64,000 nt of DNA from Paraburkholderia sp. BCC1884. Lineage in GTDB: Bacteria > Pseudomonadota > Gammaproteobacteria > Burkholderiales > Burkholderiaceae. Shown in pieces: positions 8,584 through 17,299 of the stretch. The translations under genes and the position numbers were made by a program. The stretch's first letter is position 1, and every line of letters begins with the position of its first letter. The stretch covers positions 248,001-312,000 of the forward strand of contig NZ_CAAJGL010000134.1 in the NCBI RefSeq assembly GCF_900996225.1, given 5' to 3'. The notes under the pieces are model-generated. The model was not told the origin of the DNA. It was given only the letters and a program-made list of their open reading frames with translations, and searched no databases.

Positions 8584-10347
8584 ATGCGGCGACTGCAAAC
8601 CGGCACGTTTAATCCGAATGTCTGGTCCCGTGTGCGCGCCTGGTTAGCGATGGTGTTTATCGCCGGCTGCTTTATCTCGTGCGGCGGCGGTGGCTCGGGC
8701 GGCACGTCCGGCACGGCGTCGGGTTCGGCTGCCGGCGGCGGCAGCACTGGCAGCGGCACCGGCAGCGGCACATCGACCGGCGGCGGGACCACGACCGGCA
8801 CCGGCTCTACCGGAACCGGCAGCACGACCACGACGACGACCGCCTTCGCCACCGACGTGCTGATGCACCACAACGACCTCGCCCGTACCGGGCAGATGCT
8901 CGCCGAGACTAACCTCACCCTGAGCAACGTCAACTCCACCAGCTTTGGCAAAGTCGCGTTTCTTGCTGCGGATGGCAAGGTGGATGCGCAACCGCTCTTC
9001 GTCACCAGTCTTTCGATAGGCGGGACGACGCACGACGTGGTGTATGTCGCCACCGAGCACGACAGCGTGTACGCCTATGACGCCACCACGTTCGCGCAAT
9101 TGTGGAAAGTATCGCTGGTCGGCAACGGCGAGACGTCGAGCGACAATTTCAGCTGCCAGGATTTCACGCCGGAAATCGGCGTTACGTCGACACCGGTGAT
9201 CGATCGCAACCGCGGTGCAAACGGCGTGCTATACGCTGTGGCGATGACGAAGGACGCCAGCGGCACTTACCATCACCGCCTCCATGCGCTCGACCTGACG
9301 ACGGGTGCGGAAGTGCTGGGCGGTCCCACCGAGATCGCGGCCACGTATCCGGGCAATGGCGCGGGCAGCGTCAATGGCGTGATTGCTTTTAACCCGGCGG
9401 AACATACCGAGCGCGCAGCGCTGACGCTGGTGGGCGGCAACATCTATATGGGTTGGACCGCGCATTGCATGGCTGGCGCTTACACCGGCTGGCTGATGGC
9501 CTATAGCGCTGACACGCTGAAGCAGACCAGTGTGCTCAACATCACGCCGAACGGCAGCCAGGGCTCGATCTGGATGGCGGGGTCGGGCATGTCGTCGGAC
9601 GGCACCTCGCTCTATCTCGCCGACGGCAATGGCACTTTCGGCACGACGCTCAACGCGCAGGGCTTTCCTGTGGATGGCGACTACGGCAACTCGATGATGA
9701 AGCTGTCGTTAGGAAACCTGCAGGTCACCGACTACTTCGCGATGAACAACGTCGTCGCAGAGGCCAATGCCGACAACGATTTCGGCTCAGGCGGCGTGCT
9801 GGTGCTGCCGGATCAGACGACCGCGAGTGGAGTCGTCAAGCATCTGGCGGTGGCGGCGGGTAAGGACAACAATATTTATGTCGTCGATCGCGATGCCATG
9901 GGCAAGTTCAGCCCGACCGCCAACAATATCTGGCAGGAGTTGATCGGCACGCTGGCGGGCGGCATCTGGGGCTCGCCGGCCTACTACAACGGCGTCGTCT
10001 ATTACGGCGGCTGGAACGACAACCTGAAGGCGCTGCCGATCACGAACGCATTCCTCGCGACGACCGCCGCGTCCAAGAGTGCGATCACGTTTGCCTATCC
10101 CGGCGCGACGCCAGCCGTGTCGGCGAACGGCTCGGGGAATGGCATTGTCTGGGTGGCGGAAAACGGCACGACGGGCGCGTTGCATGCCTACGATGCCGGC
10201 AATCTCGCGCACGAGTTGTACAACAGCAATCAGGCAGGGTCGCGCGATCAGTGGGGCGCGGGCAACAAGTTCATCACACCGATGATCGCGCGCGGCAAGG
10301 TGTTTGTGGGCGCGACCAATGGGGTGGCGGTGTTTGGGTTGTTTTAG
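8584..10347 (+). CDS. exported PQQ-type beta-propeller lipoprotein
   Basis: A 587-residue exported protein. The N-terminal hydrophobic segment ends in Cys-containing lipobox-like sequences (IAGC at 26-29, ISC at 31-33). It is followed by a ~60-residue Gly/Ser/Thr linker (34-95). The remainder is built of quinoprotein-like beta-propeller blades, e.g. DVVYVATEHDSVYAYDATT, GSPAYYNGVVYYGG and the terminal GKVFVGATNGVAVFGLF. Such proteins may bind PQQ or simply scaffold; no dehydrogenase catalytic motif was seen. An AGGCGAAT ribosome site precedes the ATG. It is monocistronic, ending at a bidirectional terminator. Confidence 0.85.
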   Translation: MRRLQTGTFNPNVWSRVRAWLAMVFIAGCFISCGGGGSGGTSGTASGSAAGGGSTGSGTGSGTSTGGGTTTGTGSTGTGSTTTTTTAFATDVLMHHNDLARTGQMLAETNLTLSNVNSTSFGKVAFLAADGKVDAQPLFVTSLSIGGTTHDVVYVATEHDSVYAYDATTFAQLWKVSLVGNGETSSDNFSCQDFTPEIGVTSTPVIDRNRGANGVLYAVAMTKDASGTYHHRLHALDLTTGAEVLGGPTEIAATYPGNGAGSVNGVIAFNPAEHTERAALTLVGGNIYMGWTAHCMAGAYTGWLMAYSADTLKQTSVLNITPNGSQGSIWMAGSGMSSDGTSLYLADGNGTFGTTLNAQGFPVDGDYGNSMMKLSLGNLQVTDYFAMNNVVAEANADNDFGSGGVLVLPDQTTASGVVKHLAVAAGKDNNIYVVDRDAMGKFSPTANNIWQELIGTLAGGIWGSPAYYNGVVYYGGWNDNLKALPITNAFLATTAASKSAITFAYPGATPAVSANGSGNGIVWVAENGTTGALHAYDAGNLAHELYNSNQAGSRDQWGAGNKFITPMIARGKVFVGATNGVAVFGLF

Positions 10348-10365
10348 GTGGTGATGGTGGCGAAA

Positions 10366-10389
10366 GCGATGGCGATGGCGATGGCGATC
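10366..10389. repeat. GCGATG hexamer tandem repeat
   Basis: Four consecutive six-base units (three GCGATG, one GCGATC), directly after the propeller gene stop. A small microsatellite in the convergent intergenic region. Confidence 0.8.
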
Positions 10390-10412
10390 GCGGTTCGGGA
10401 CGCTTCGTTAAA

Positions 10413-10448
10413 AAAAGCCCCTGTTCGTTGCGAACAGGGGCTTTTGTT
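10413..10448. terminator. bidirectional terminator between convergent genes
   Basis: A 15-bp perfect stem (AAAAGCCCCTGTTCG at 10413-10427 with its complement at 10431-10445) and a 3-nt loop, with A-rich 5' and T-rich 3' flanks. It can serve the propeller gene (+) and the NYN gene (-). Confidence 0.88.
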
Positions 10449-10524
10449 TGCCGGGCGTGTGCTCAGTGGCTTGGTGTTGATGCTGTAGGCGCGACACACG
10501 CACCCGCAAGTGACACTGTGCGGC

Positions 10525-10544
10525 GGCGCGGCGCGGCGCGGCGC
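10525..10544. repeat. GGCGC pentamer tandem repeat
   Basis: Four perfect GGCGC units just beyond the 3' end of the NYN-domain gene. Confidence 0.7.
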
Positions 10545-10575
10545 ACCGCACCACACCGCTCGATTACGCCGCTTG

Positions 10576-12084
10576 TTATTCCGCGTCGCTCGTCGCGGCT
10601 GTTTTTCGCGGACGGCGGCTGCGTGCCGCGGTCTTGCGGGCGGCTTTTTTCGCCGGTGCGGGTGTTTCTTCCGCGGTGGCCGTTGAAGTCGATGCGGCGG
10701 GGTCAGCAGGCGCTGCGATTTGCGGCATCTCTTCGATGCTTCGCGGCGTAGTCTTCTTTGCTTTCTTCGCCGCGGTTTTGCGCGGAGCGCGCTCCTTGCG
10801 GCGCTTGGGTTGCGGCGTGCCGAGGTCCGGTTCGTCGGCGCTATTGGCTGGCTCGGATTCAGCGGCCGAGGTTGCCCAGCCCGCTGCGGGGGTTTCCGCA
10901 TCGCCTGCTGAGGTCTCCCATGCGATCTCGGAAGATTGCGCCTCTGCGAGAGAAACCTCCGTCTGCTCGAAAGTGGGCTCAGCGTTCCTGGACACTCGCG
11001 CGCGCCGGCCGCTCTCGGCGCGCGATTGCGCGCTATCGTGCTCCCCGGCTTGACGCTCCTCATGAACGATTTCCTGCTGGCCACGGCCCGTTTTACGATT
11101 GCCACGGCCGCGACGACGCGATTCGTGCTTGCCGCCCGACTCCGCGGCCACGGCTTCGGCGACCTGCGCTTCGTACAGCTGTTCCGCCGACTCACCCGCT
11201 TCCGACGCTTCCGACGCCTCAGTCGAGTTTTCGCCAAGACCATGTGCCGCCGTGCTGCGATACACGTATGCGCCCGACTTTTCGTCGCGACCGAATTCAA
11301 GCAGGCCGCGCGCATGCGCCTCTTCCAGCAAATTGCCGAAGGCGCGGAAACCGTAGTAGGTCTCGTTGAAATCCGGTTTGCGGCGCTTGATGGCGTTCTT
11401 CAGCACGGACGCCCAGATCTTGCCGCTGTCGCCGCGTTCGGAAGCGAGTGCGTCGAATGTTTGCACCGCGATCTCGACCGCCTTGGTGCGGCGTTTTTCG
11501 AGGTCTTCCTTGTTGCGGCTTTTCTCCTCGTCGGGGCTGCGTTTGGTCGCCGGTTGGGCGGCCTGCTGCGGCCGTGACGACTCCCGCTTGGCAACCGCTC
11601 GCTGGCTTTCGCGCACGAGGTCGTCGTAAAAGAAAAACTCGTCGCAGTTCGCAATGAGCAAATCGGACGTGGATTGCTGCACGCCGACGCCGATCACCTG
11701 CTTCGCGTTCTCGCGCAGCTTCGAGACCAGCGGTGAAAAGTCCGAGTCGCCGCTGATGATGACGAACGTATTGACATGCGATTTCGTGTAGCAAAGGTCG
11801 AGCGCATCGACGACGAGCCGGATATCGGCGGAATTCTTGCCCGATTGGCGCACGTGCGGAATTTCGATCAATTCGAAATTGGCCTCATGCATCGCGCCTT
11901 TGAAACTCTTGTAGCGATCCCAGTCGCAGTATGCTTTCTTCACGACAATGCTGCCCTTGAGCAGCAGGCGTTCGAGCACCAGCTTGATATCGAACTTGTC
12001 GTACTTCGCGTCGCGCACGCCGAGCGCGACGTTTTCGAAGTCGCAGAATAGCGCCATGCTGACGGTTTCGTTGGATGACGCCAT
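10576..12084 (-). CDS. NYN-domain / OST-HTH (LOTUS) protein with basic tail
   Basis: A 502-residue protein. Residues about 8-160 are an NYN (LabA/DUF88, PIN-like) domain: ALFCDFENVA with Asp15, SADIR with Asp87, and SGDSDFSPL with Asp113/Asp115, the usual acidic metal site of PIN-type RNases. Residues about 195-276 match an OST-HTH/LOTUS domain (IWASVLKNAIKRRKPDF, YGFRAFGNLLEEA), an RNA-binding wHTH. The C-terminal ~120 residues are low-complexity, Ala/Lys/Arg-rich and histone-H1-like (KKAARKTAARSRRPRK). The likely role is RNA cleavage or binding; the substrate is unknown. The ATG at 12084 is chosen for its TGGAGAT ribosome site; an in-frame ATG at 12096 lacks one. Confidence 0.9.
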   Translation of the reverse strand: MASSNETVSMALFCDFENVALGVRDAKYDKFDIKLVLERLLLKGSIVVKKAYCDWDRYKSFKGAMHEANFELIEIPHVRQSGKNSADIRLVVDALDLCYTKSHVNTFVIISGDSDFSPLVSKLRENAKQVIGVGVQQSTSDLLIANCDEFFFYDDLVRESQRAVAKRESSRPQQAAQPATKRSPDEEKSRNKEDLEKRRTKAVEIAVQTFDALASERGDSGKIWASVLKNAIKRRKPDFNETYYGFRAFGNLLEEAHARGLLEFGRDEKSGAYVYRSTAAHGLGENSTEASEASEAGESAEQLYEAQVAEAVAAESGGKHESRRRGRGNRKTGRGQQEIVHEERQAGEHDSAQSRAESGRRARVSRNAEPTFEQTEVSLAEAQSSEIAWETSAGDAETPAAGWATSAAESEPANSADEPDLGTPQPKRRKERAPRKTAAKKAKKTTPRSIEEMPQIAAPADPAASTSTATAEETPAPAKKAARKTAARSRRPRKTAATSDAE

Positions 12085-12283
12085 GAATATCTCCATTGAA
12101 GCGATCGTCGAATTCGACGAATCGCGACCATGATAGCGATTCCAGCGAAGGTGATCAGCTTTTGTGTTCCCGACGCAGCGCGCCGCTTGCCTCGTGAGCC
12201 TTCTGCGCCTTGTGCCTCGGGTTTGCGCGTTCCGCTTCGTGACTGCGTCCGTGCTCGTGCCCGCGCACCTTGCAGCAGCCGCG

Positions 12284-12931
12284 CTACAGGTTCTGGGGGG
12301 ATGTCGATCCGCCGAGCGCCGCACGCGTCTCCAACACCTCGTCGACGAGGCCATACGCCTTCGCCCCTTGTGCCGACATGAAGTTGTCGCGATCGGTATC
12401 CCGCTCGATTTCCTCGATGCTGCGCCCGCTACGTTCGGCCATCATGGCGTTCAGGCGCTGACGTAGATAGATCACCTCCCTGGCCTGGATCTCGACGTCC
12501 GCCGCCGTACCCTGGCTGCCGCCCGACGGCTGATGAATCATGATGCGCGCGTTGGGCAACGCGTACCGCTTGCCGCGTTGGCCCGCGGTCAGCAGGAAAG
12601 TGCCCATGCTCGCGGCAAAGCCGGTGCACAAGGTGGAAACCTCCGGCTTGATGAATTGCATGGTGTCGTAAATTGCGAGGCCGTCGTACACGGAGCCGCC
12701 GGGCGAATTGATGTAAAAAGAAATATCCTTGTCGGGATTCTCCGATTCAAGAAAGAGCAGTTGCGCGACGATCAGACTCGCCGACTGTTCGTTCACGGGT
12801 CCAACCAGAAACACGATGCGCTCGCGCAGCAGACGGGAATAGATGTCATACGCGCGTTCACCGCGACCGGACTGTTCGATCACGGTGGGCACGAGGCCTA
12901 GGCCGGTGACGCCTGGATAACTGAATTGCAT
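12284..12931 (-). CDS. ATP-dependent Clp protease proteolytic subunit (paralogue, stand-alone)
   Basis: A 215-residue ClpP serine protease subunit, which forms tetradecameric barrels fed by Clp ATPases. The triad is intact: Ser108 (GFAASMG), His133 (MIHQPSGG) and Asp182 (RDTDRD), with the normal spacing of 25 and 49 residues. It departs from the housekeeping sequence at usually conserved places (GFAASMG rather than GQAASMG, HQPSGG rather than HQPLGG). It is not next to clpX or tig, so it is most likely a second ClpP. The ATG at 12931 follows a GAGGTTCTT ribosome site and gives the normal N-terminus. Confidence 0.9.
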   Translation of the reverse strand: MQFSYPGVTGLGLVPTVIEQSGRGERAYDIYSRLLRERIVFLVGPVNEQSASLIVAQLLFLESENPDKDISFYINSPGGSVYDGLAIYDTMQFIKPEVSTLCTGFAASMGTFLLTAGQRGKRYALPNARIMIHQPSGGSQGTAADVEIQAREVIYLRQRLNAMMAERSGRSIEEIERDTDRDNFMSAQGAKAYGLVDEVLETRAALGGSTSPQNL

Positions 12932-13203
12932 AAGAACCTCGTTTTTGAGCGGCGCGAGCCCGTAACCAGTAAGCAGGCGGCCGGCGTCCGGTAGGAGGCA
13001 GCGCGCCACTGATTCGTCGAACCGGGCGCTCCATGCGCCGGTTGTTGCTCATATGACGCGACGGAGGCCGGCGACGTGACAGGAATATTTTTGTGTTCTG
13101 CTGTCACATTGGCGGCAGCCGGAACGTCATGCTGGAAAAGGACGCCGATTGCAGCGCGCAGGCGCCGCGCGCACTTCACCATGCATCATCTGGAGGTCTA
13201 CGC

Positions 13204-14199
13204 ATGACGGAACAAGTAACTGACAAGGCATCCAGTTTCCAGGCGGCCCGCGCGCGCTTGCTCGCGCTGGCGTACCGCATGCTCGGCAGCCGCGCGGAGG
13301 CAGAAGACGTGGTGCAGGACGTTTGGCTCAAGTGGTATCTCGCCGACACGCAAGAGGTGCAGACGCCGGCCGCCTGGCTCACCACGATCACCACGCGGTT
13401 GGCGATCGACCGCTTGCGGCATGTGCAGCGCGAGCGCGCCTCGCAGGCTGCCGGCTGGTTGCCGGAGCCTTGGCTCGACGAAGTGGCGCCATCGGCGGAG
13501 GAGTTGGCCTTACGGTCGGCGGAGATGTCCTACGGTGTGATGCTGCTGCTCGAGCGGTTGAAGCCCGACGAACGCGCGGCGTTCGTCCTGCATGAAGCCT
13601 TCGATTGCGACTACGCCGAGATCGCAAAGATTCTTGAACGCACGCCGGCTGCGTGCCGACAGATCGTCCATCGCGCTACGCAGCGATTGCAGCGCGCCGG
13701 TGAACCCTTGGAGCGTCCCGATCCCGTCGTGCACGGAAAGATGGTGGAACGCCTGCGGGCAGCGCTGGAAACTCAGGATCGGGTGGGATTGTTGCGACTC
13801 TTCAGCGAGACACCGGAAGTCGTCAGCGACGCCTCCGTGGCTGCGCCGGTTGCTGCCGTGTGTGCTGAAGCTCCGGCGGTGGCCGGGTGGAGAGACACCG
13901 TCACATCGCTCGCGCAGCACGCCAACCAGGCCGAAATGGTGTCCGTGGCAGGCGCCCAGTGCATCGCCTTGCTCTTCGGGGGCGACATCGTCGGCATGCT
14001 GGATGTCACGACAAACGGTGTGCCGGACGGCTCGACGAAGATAGTCGCGTTGCGCATCGTGACGAGTGCGGAGCGCTTGCGGGCGACCAACCGTCTACTG
14101 GGCCGCACGGCGGTCAACGACCTGCTCGCGCGGATCCAGCAGCGTCCGCAGCCCTCAATTGCGATGAGCCGCGATTTCCCAGTTGATGTCTACGCATAG
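13204..14199 (+). CDS. ECF sigma factor of the SigJ/ECF41 type
   Basis: A 331-residue sigma-70 family factor. Region 2 spans about residues 12-80 (ALAYRMLGSRAEAEDVVQDVW, TRLAIDRLR). The linker carries GWLPEPW (84-90), the signature of ECF41. Region 4 spans about 110-165 (LKPDERAAFVLHEAFDCDYAEIAKIL). A ~150-residue C-terminal extension resembles the SnoaL/NTF2-like domain that in ECF41 members replaces a separate anti-sigma factor and modulates activity in cis. A GGAGGT ribosome site precedes the ATG. ECF41 factors usually neighbour an oxidoreductase or carboxymuconolactone decarboxylase; none is adjacent here. Its 3' end overlaps the convergent EAL gene by 45 bp. Confidence 0.9.
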   Translation: MTEQVTDKASSFQAARARLLALAYRMLGSRAEAEDVVQDVWLKWYLADTQEVQTPAAWLTTITTRLAIDRLRHVQRERASQAAGWLPEPWLDEVAPSAEELALRSAEMSYGVMLLLERLKPDERAAFVLHEAFDCDYAEIAKILERTPAACRQIVHRATQRLQRAGEPLERPDPVVHGKMVERLRAALETQDRVGLLRLFSETPEVVSDASVAAPVAAVCAEAPAVAGWRDTVTSLAQHANQAEMVSVAGAQCIALLFGGDIVGMLDVTTNGVPDGSTKIVALRIVTSAERLRATNRLLGRTAVNDLLARIQQRPQPSIAMSRDFPVDVYA

Positions 14200-15432
14200 C
14201 ACTTGCGTGCCGTTTGGCGTGTGGGCCGCGATGGAGGCCGTCACACACAGGTGCGCTTCGTTGATTGACAGATAGGGCGGGGTGAGGTGCACCTGGCCTG
14301 GCGTACGCATCGCCTGAATGAAGTACGGCCGGCGCTCCCAGCTTGCGCCTTCCGAATGCAGCAGCGGCCGGAAGCGCTTGGCGCGTTGCGAGGCGCGTCC
14401 GGGTGGCAGTACGTTGTCGCCGATCTGCCGGCCCGAACCATCGAGCACAAAGCAGCGAGCGGTTTCGCCGAGCGTGAGCAGCGGCGCGGTGGCCTGAGAA
14501 ACCGACTCCCCGGCCACCAGTTGAGCGGCCGCCGTCTCCAGCGCCTTGACGTAAGGGGCGAGTCGCGTGGCTTGAGCACGCTCGCGCTCTGCCACGCGTT
14601 CGCGCAGCGCCGCAGAGAGCGAGTCCATCAGGCCGGCCGCGGCCTGCGGCTTGACAGGCTCGACACTCGGACCCGCAAAAAAAGCGCCCTGCACGAAGTC
14701 CACGTTGCATTCCAGGGCGATGAGCGCGTCCCGTTCGGTGCTGAGACCGCCCATCAGCACCAGTTGCCCGGATTCGTGCAGCAACGAAACGAGGCCCGGC
14801 AGCACGCGCTCGATATGCGAGTGCTCACTGGCTTGCGCGAGGATGCAGCGGTCCAGCGTGACGATATCCGGCCGTAGGTTCCACACGCGGTCGATGTTCG
14901 AATGCTTCGCGCCGAAGCCGTCGAGCGCGATCAGGAAACCGGATTTGCGCAGTGCGTCGATGATCTCCGCGAAGCGCGTGGTCTCGCCGCCGGCCTGCTC
15001 GGACACTTCCAGCACCACACGTTGCGGAGGCAAGCCGAGCGCCTTGAGGCCGGCGAGGAGCGCGTCGCCATAACTGGTGTCCATCAGCGCGGCGGGGTGC
15101 AGGCTAAGGAAAAGCCATTCGTCGTGGCTGTCGAAGGCGTTGAAATTGCCGAGATGCAGCGATTCGGCGAGCCGCCCGAGTTCCAGCAGGTCACCGCGCC
15201 GGGCGGCCTGGGTGAACACTTCGTGCGACGGCACCTGCAGCGCATGTTCGTCGTGTGCACGCAGCGACGCGTGATAACCGATCGCGCGTCGGTGCGATAC
15301 CGAGAAAACGGGCTGGAACACGCTGAAAACGGTGTAGCCGCCGTACAGGACAGTGCGCCGGGAGCCTTCGTCGCCGGCCATCGGCCGCGGCGGCTGGAAG
15401 CCGGGAGGATCGAGTTCGATCATGCTCATCAT
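14155..15432 (-). CDS. degenerate EAL-domain protein with YkuI-like sensory C-terminus
   Basis: A ~425-residue protein. Residues about 30-270 have the EAL (c-di-GMP phosphodiesterase) fold, but key residues are changed. The EAL Glu is His54 (GYHASLR). The metal-binding Asn is replaced by Ser near 110 (FLSLHP). The second Asp of DDFG is Gly (DGFG at 171-174). The Lys of the D-x-x-K-x-D motif is Thr192. It is therefore very unlikely to hydrolyse c-di-GMP and may act as a binding or scaffold protein. Residues about 300-425 look like the PDC/Cache-like YkuI C-terminal domain (ending VLCVDINWEIA). There is no signal peptide or TM helix. The start is uncertain: three ATGs lie within 15423-15432 and a TTG at 15516, none with a clear ribosome site. 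Confidence 0.82.
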   Translation of the reverse strand: MMSMIELDPPGFQPPRPMAGDEGSRRTVLYGGYTVFSVFQPVFSVSHRRAIGYHASLRAHDEHALQVPSHEVFTQAARRGDLLELGRLAESLHLGNFNAFDSHDEWLFLSLHPAALMDTSYGDALLAGLKALGLPPQRVVLEVSEQAGGETTRFAEIIDALRKSGFLIALDGFGAKHSNIDRVWNLRPDIVTLDRCILAQASEHSHIERVLPGLVSLLHESGQLVLMGGLSTERDALIALECNVDFVQGAFFAGPSVEPVKPQAAAGLMDSLSAALRERVAERERAQATRLAPYVKALETAAAQLVAGESVSQATAPLLTLGETARCFVLDGSGRQIGDNVLPPGRASQRAKRFRPLLHSEGASWERRPYFIQAMRTPGQVHLTPPYLSINEAHLCVTASIAAHTPNGTQVLCVDINWEIAAHRN

Positions 15433-15668
15433 GTCAGTCGTGTGGAGGTGGCGGCGCGCTTGCAGCTTGTCACGAGTCCGCACGCCAAAGTGTGAGTTTA
15501 CAGGATAGGCGAGCAAGAACTATGCGCGTGCGGAAACACAGCGTCTCTGCCCGGCAATCGCGTGCAGATAAGACGATTGTGCGCCCGTGGGAGCGCGAGC
15601 GTGACGATGCGCACTTCGCTGGTGCGGCGCGCGCCCCGTTGCGGGTCGGCGGCGGCGCGCCGGGAGTG

Positions 15669-17129
15669 TCAGGTGCGCTCGGAAGGGTCAGTCTTTTTCG
15701 CGGGCGTGCGGATGTCGGGCGAGAGCTGCGCGAAGATCCAGGCCGAGCCCGCCGTGATGATGCCGACGCACAGGAAGGTCGCGTGAAAGGCGGGTAGCGA
15801 GTTGGCCGCGGTTACGCGTGGCAGCAGGCCGGTGAAGGTGGCGAGTAACGCACCGGCCACGGTCACGCCGAGGCTCATGGACAACATCTGCACGAGCGAA
15901 AAGAGGCTATTGCCGCTGCTCGCGCCGCCGGTGCCCAGGTCCTTGAGCGTCAGCGTGTTCATCGCGGTGAACTGCATCGAGTTGACGCCGCCGAAGAAGG
16001 CCAGTTGCACGAGTCGCAGCCAGAGCGGCTGACCCGCATTGGTGAGCGCGAAGCTCGCCATTGTCAGGCCGACCAGAACGGTGTTGATCAACAGCACGCG
16101 TCGATAGCTGTACTTGACGATCAGTGTAGTCACGAGACGCTTGGAGGCCATACCCGCGGCGGCCACCGGCAGCATCATCATGCCGGCTTCGAAGGCGCTA
16201 TAGCCAAGACTCACCTGCAGGAGCAGGGGAATCAGGTAGGGCATCGCGCCGCTGCCGATCCGGGCGAACAGGTTGCCGAGCAGACCAACGCTGAAGGTGT
16301 GAATCTTGAAGAGATCGAGCGAGAAAATCGGCGCGGGCTCGCGCACCGCATGTAAGCCGTAGGCGACGAAACACGCCAGGCTCAGGATCAGCAGCACGAG
16401 TACCGTGGCGTGCTGGATGCCGAACTCGTTACGGCCGTCGAGCGCGAACGAGATCGCCACCATGCCGACCACGAGCAGCAGGTAACCCTTCATATCGAAC
16501 TTGCCGACATGCTCGTTGCGACTGTCCGGCATGAAGATGAAGGTGGCGATGCAGCCCACGATGCCCACCGGCACGTTGATCAGAAAGATCCAGTGCCACG
16601 AGGCGATTTTCACGAGCCAGCCGCCGAGCGTCGGGCCGATCAGCGGGCCGATCAACCCGGGAATGGCCACGAACGAAAGTGCCGGCAGATAGCGCTCTGC
16701 CGGAAAGGTGCGTAGCACCGAGAGCCGTCCGACGGGCAGCAGCATGGCGCCGCCCACGCCTTGCACGATACGGAAGATCACCAGTTGATTGAGCGTATGC
16801 GCGTTCGCGCAGAGCAACGAACCGACCGCGAATACGAGAATCGCGCTGAAGAAGACGAGCCGTGTGCCGAGCTTGTCGGCGAGCCAGCCGGACACGGGGA
16901 TCATGATCGCCATGGTCAGCGAGTACGCGATCACCACCGATTGCATGCGCAGCGGCAATTCGCCGAGGCTCGTCGCCATCGCGGGGAGCGCTGTGTTGAC
17001 GATGGTCGAGTCGAGCGTCTGCATGAAGAAGCCGGTGGCGACCAACCACAGCAGGACCGTGAGCGAGCGGGCCGTCGGCGCCGCAGCGGGACTGGAAGGG
17101 GAGGCGGGCGGGACGGGCGGTGTGGGCAT
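15669..17129 (-). CDS. MFS drug efflux transporter, DHA2 family (MdtD-like)
   Basis: A 486-residue inner-membrane major facilitator with many hydrophobic helices and DHA2 motifs: LDSTIVNTALPAM in TM1, GWLADKLGTR (motif A) in the first loop, and FRIVQGVGGAMLLPVGR. Proton-driven export of drugs or metabolites is expected; the substrate is not predictable. The short N-terminus before TM1 is Pro/Ala/Ser-rich. The ATG at 17129 is chosen because the upstream in-frame extension is Arg/Cys-rich and not membrane-like. It lies 170 bp downstream of the MocR regulator on the same strand, so co-transcription or control by that regulator is plausible. Confidence 0.9.
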   Translation of the reverse strand: MPTPPVPPASPSSPAAAPTARSLTVLLWLVATGFFMQTLDSTIVNTALPAMATSLGELPLRMQSVVIAYSLTMAIMIPVSGWLADKLGTRLVFFSAILVFAVGSLLCANAHTLNQLVIFRIVQGVGGAMLLPVGRLSVLRTFPAERYLPALSFVAIPGLIGPLIGPTLGGWLVKIASWHWIFLINVPVGIVGCIATFIFMPDSRNEHVGKFDMKGYLLLVVGMVAISFALDGRNEFGIQHATVLVLLILSLACFVAYGLHAVREPAPIFSLDLFKIHTFSVGLLGNLFARIGSGAMPYLIPLLLQVSLGYSAFEAGMMMLPVAAAGMASKRLVTTLIVKYSYRRVLLINTVLVGLTMASFALTNAGQPLWLRLVQLAFFGGVNSMQFTAMNTLTLKDLGTGGASSGNSLFSLVQMLSMSLGVTVAGALLATFTGLLPRVTAANSLPAFHATFLCVGIITAGSAWIFAQLSPDIRTPAKKTDPSERT

Positions 17130-17299
17130 GAAGGGCGGCTGGTGCGCTGGAGGAGCAGGAGCGAGCCGAGACTCGCAGCGGGGACCCGCTATTCTAGGGA
17201 AAAGCGCGCGGCGACGCAGCGCCGAAGTCGCGTGGGGGCAGGTTGCATAGCAGGCTCGCGGCACCCCGCATGCTCAGAACACCTCTGCGCTCGATACAT

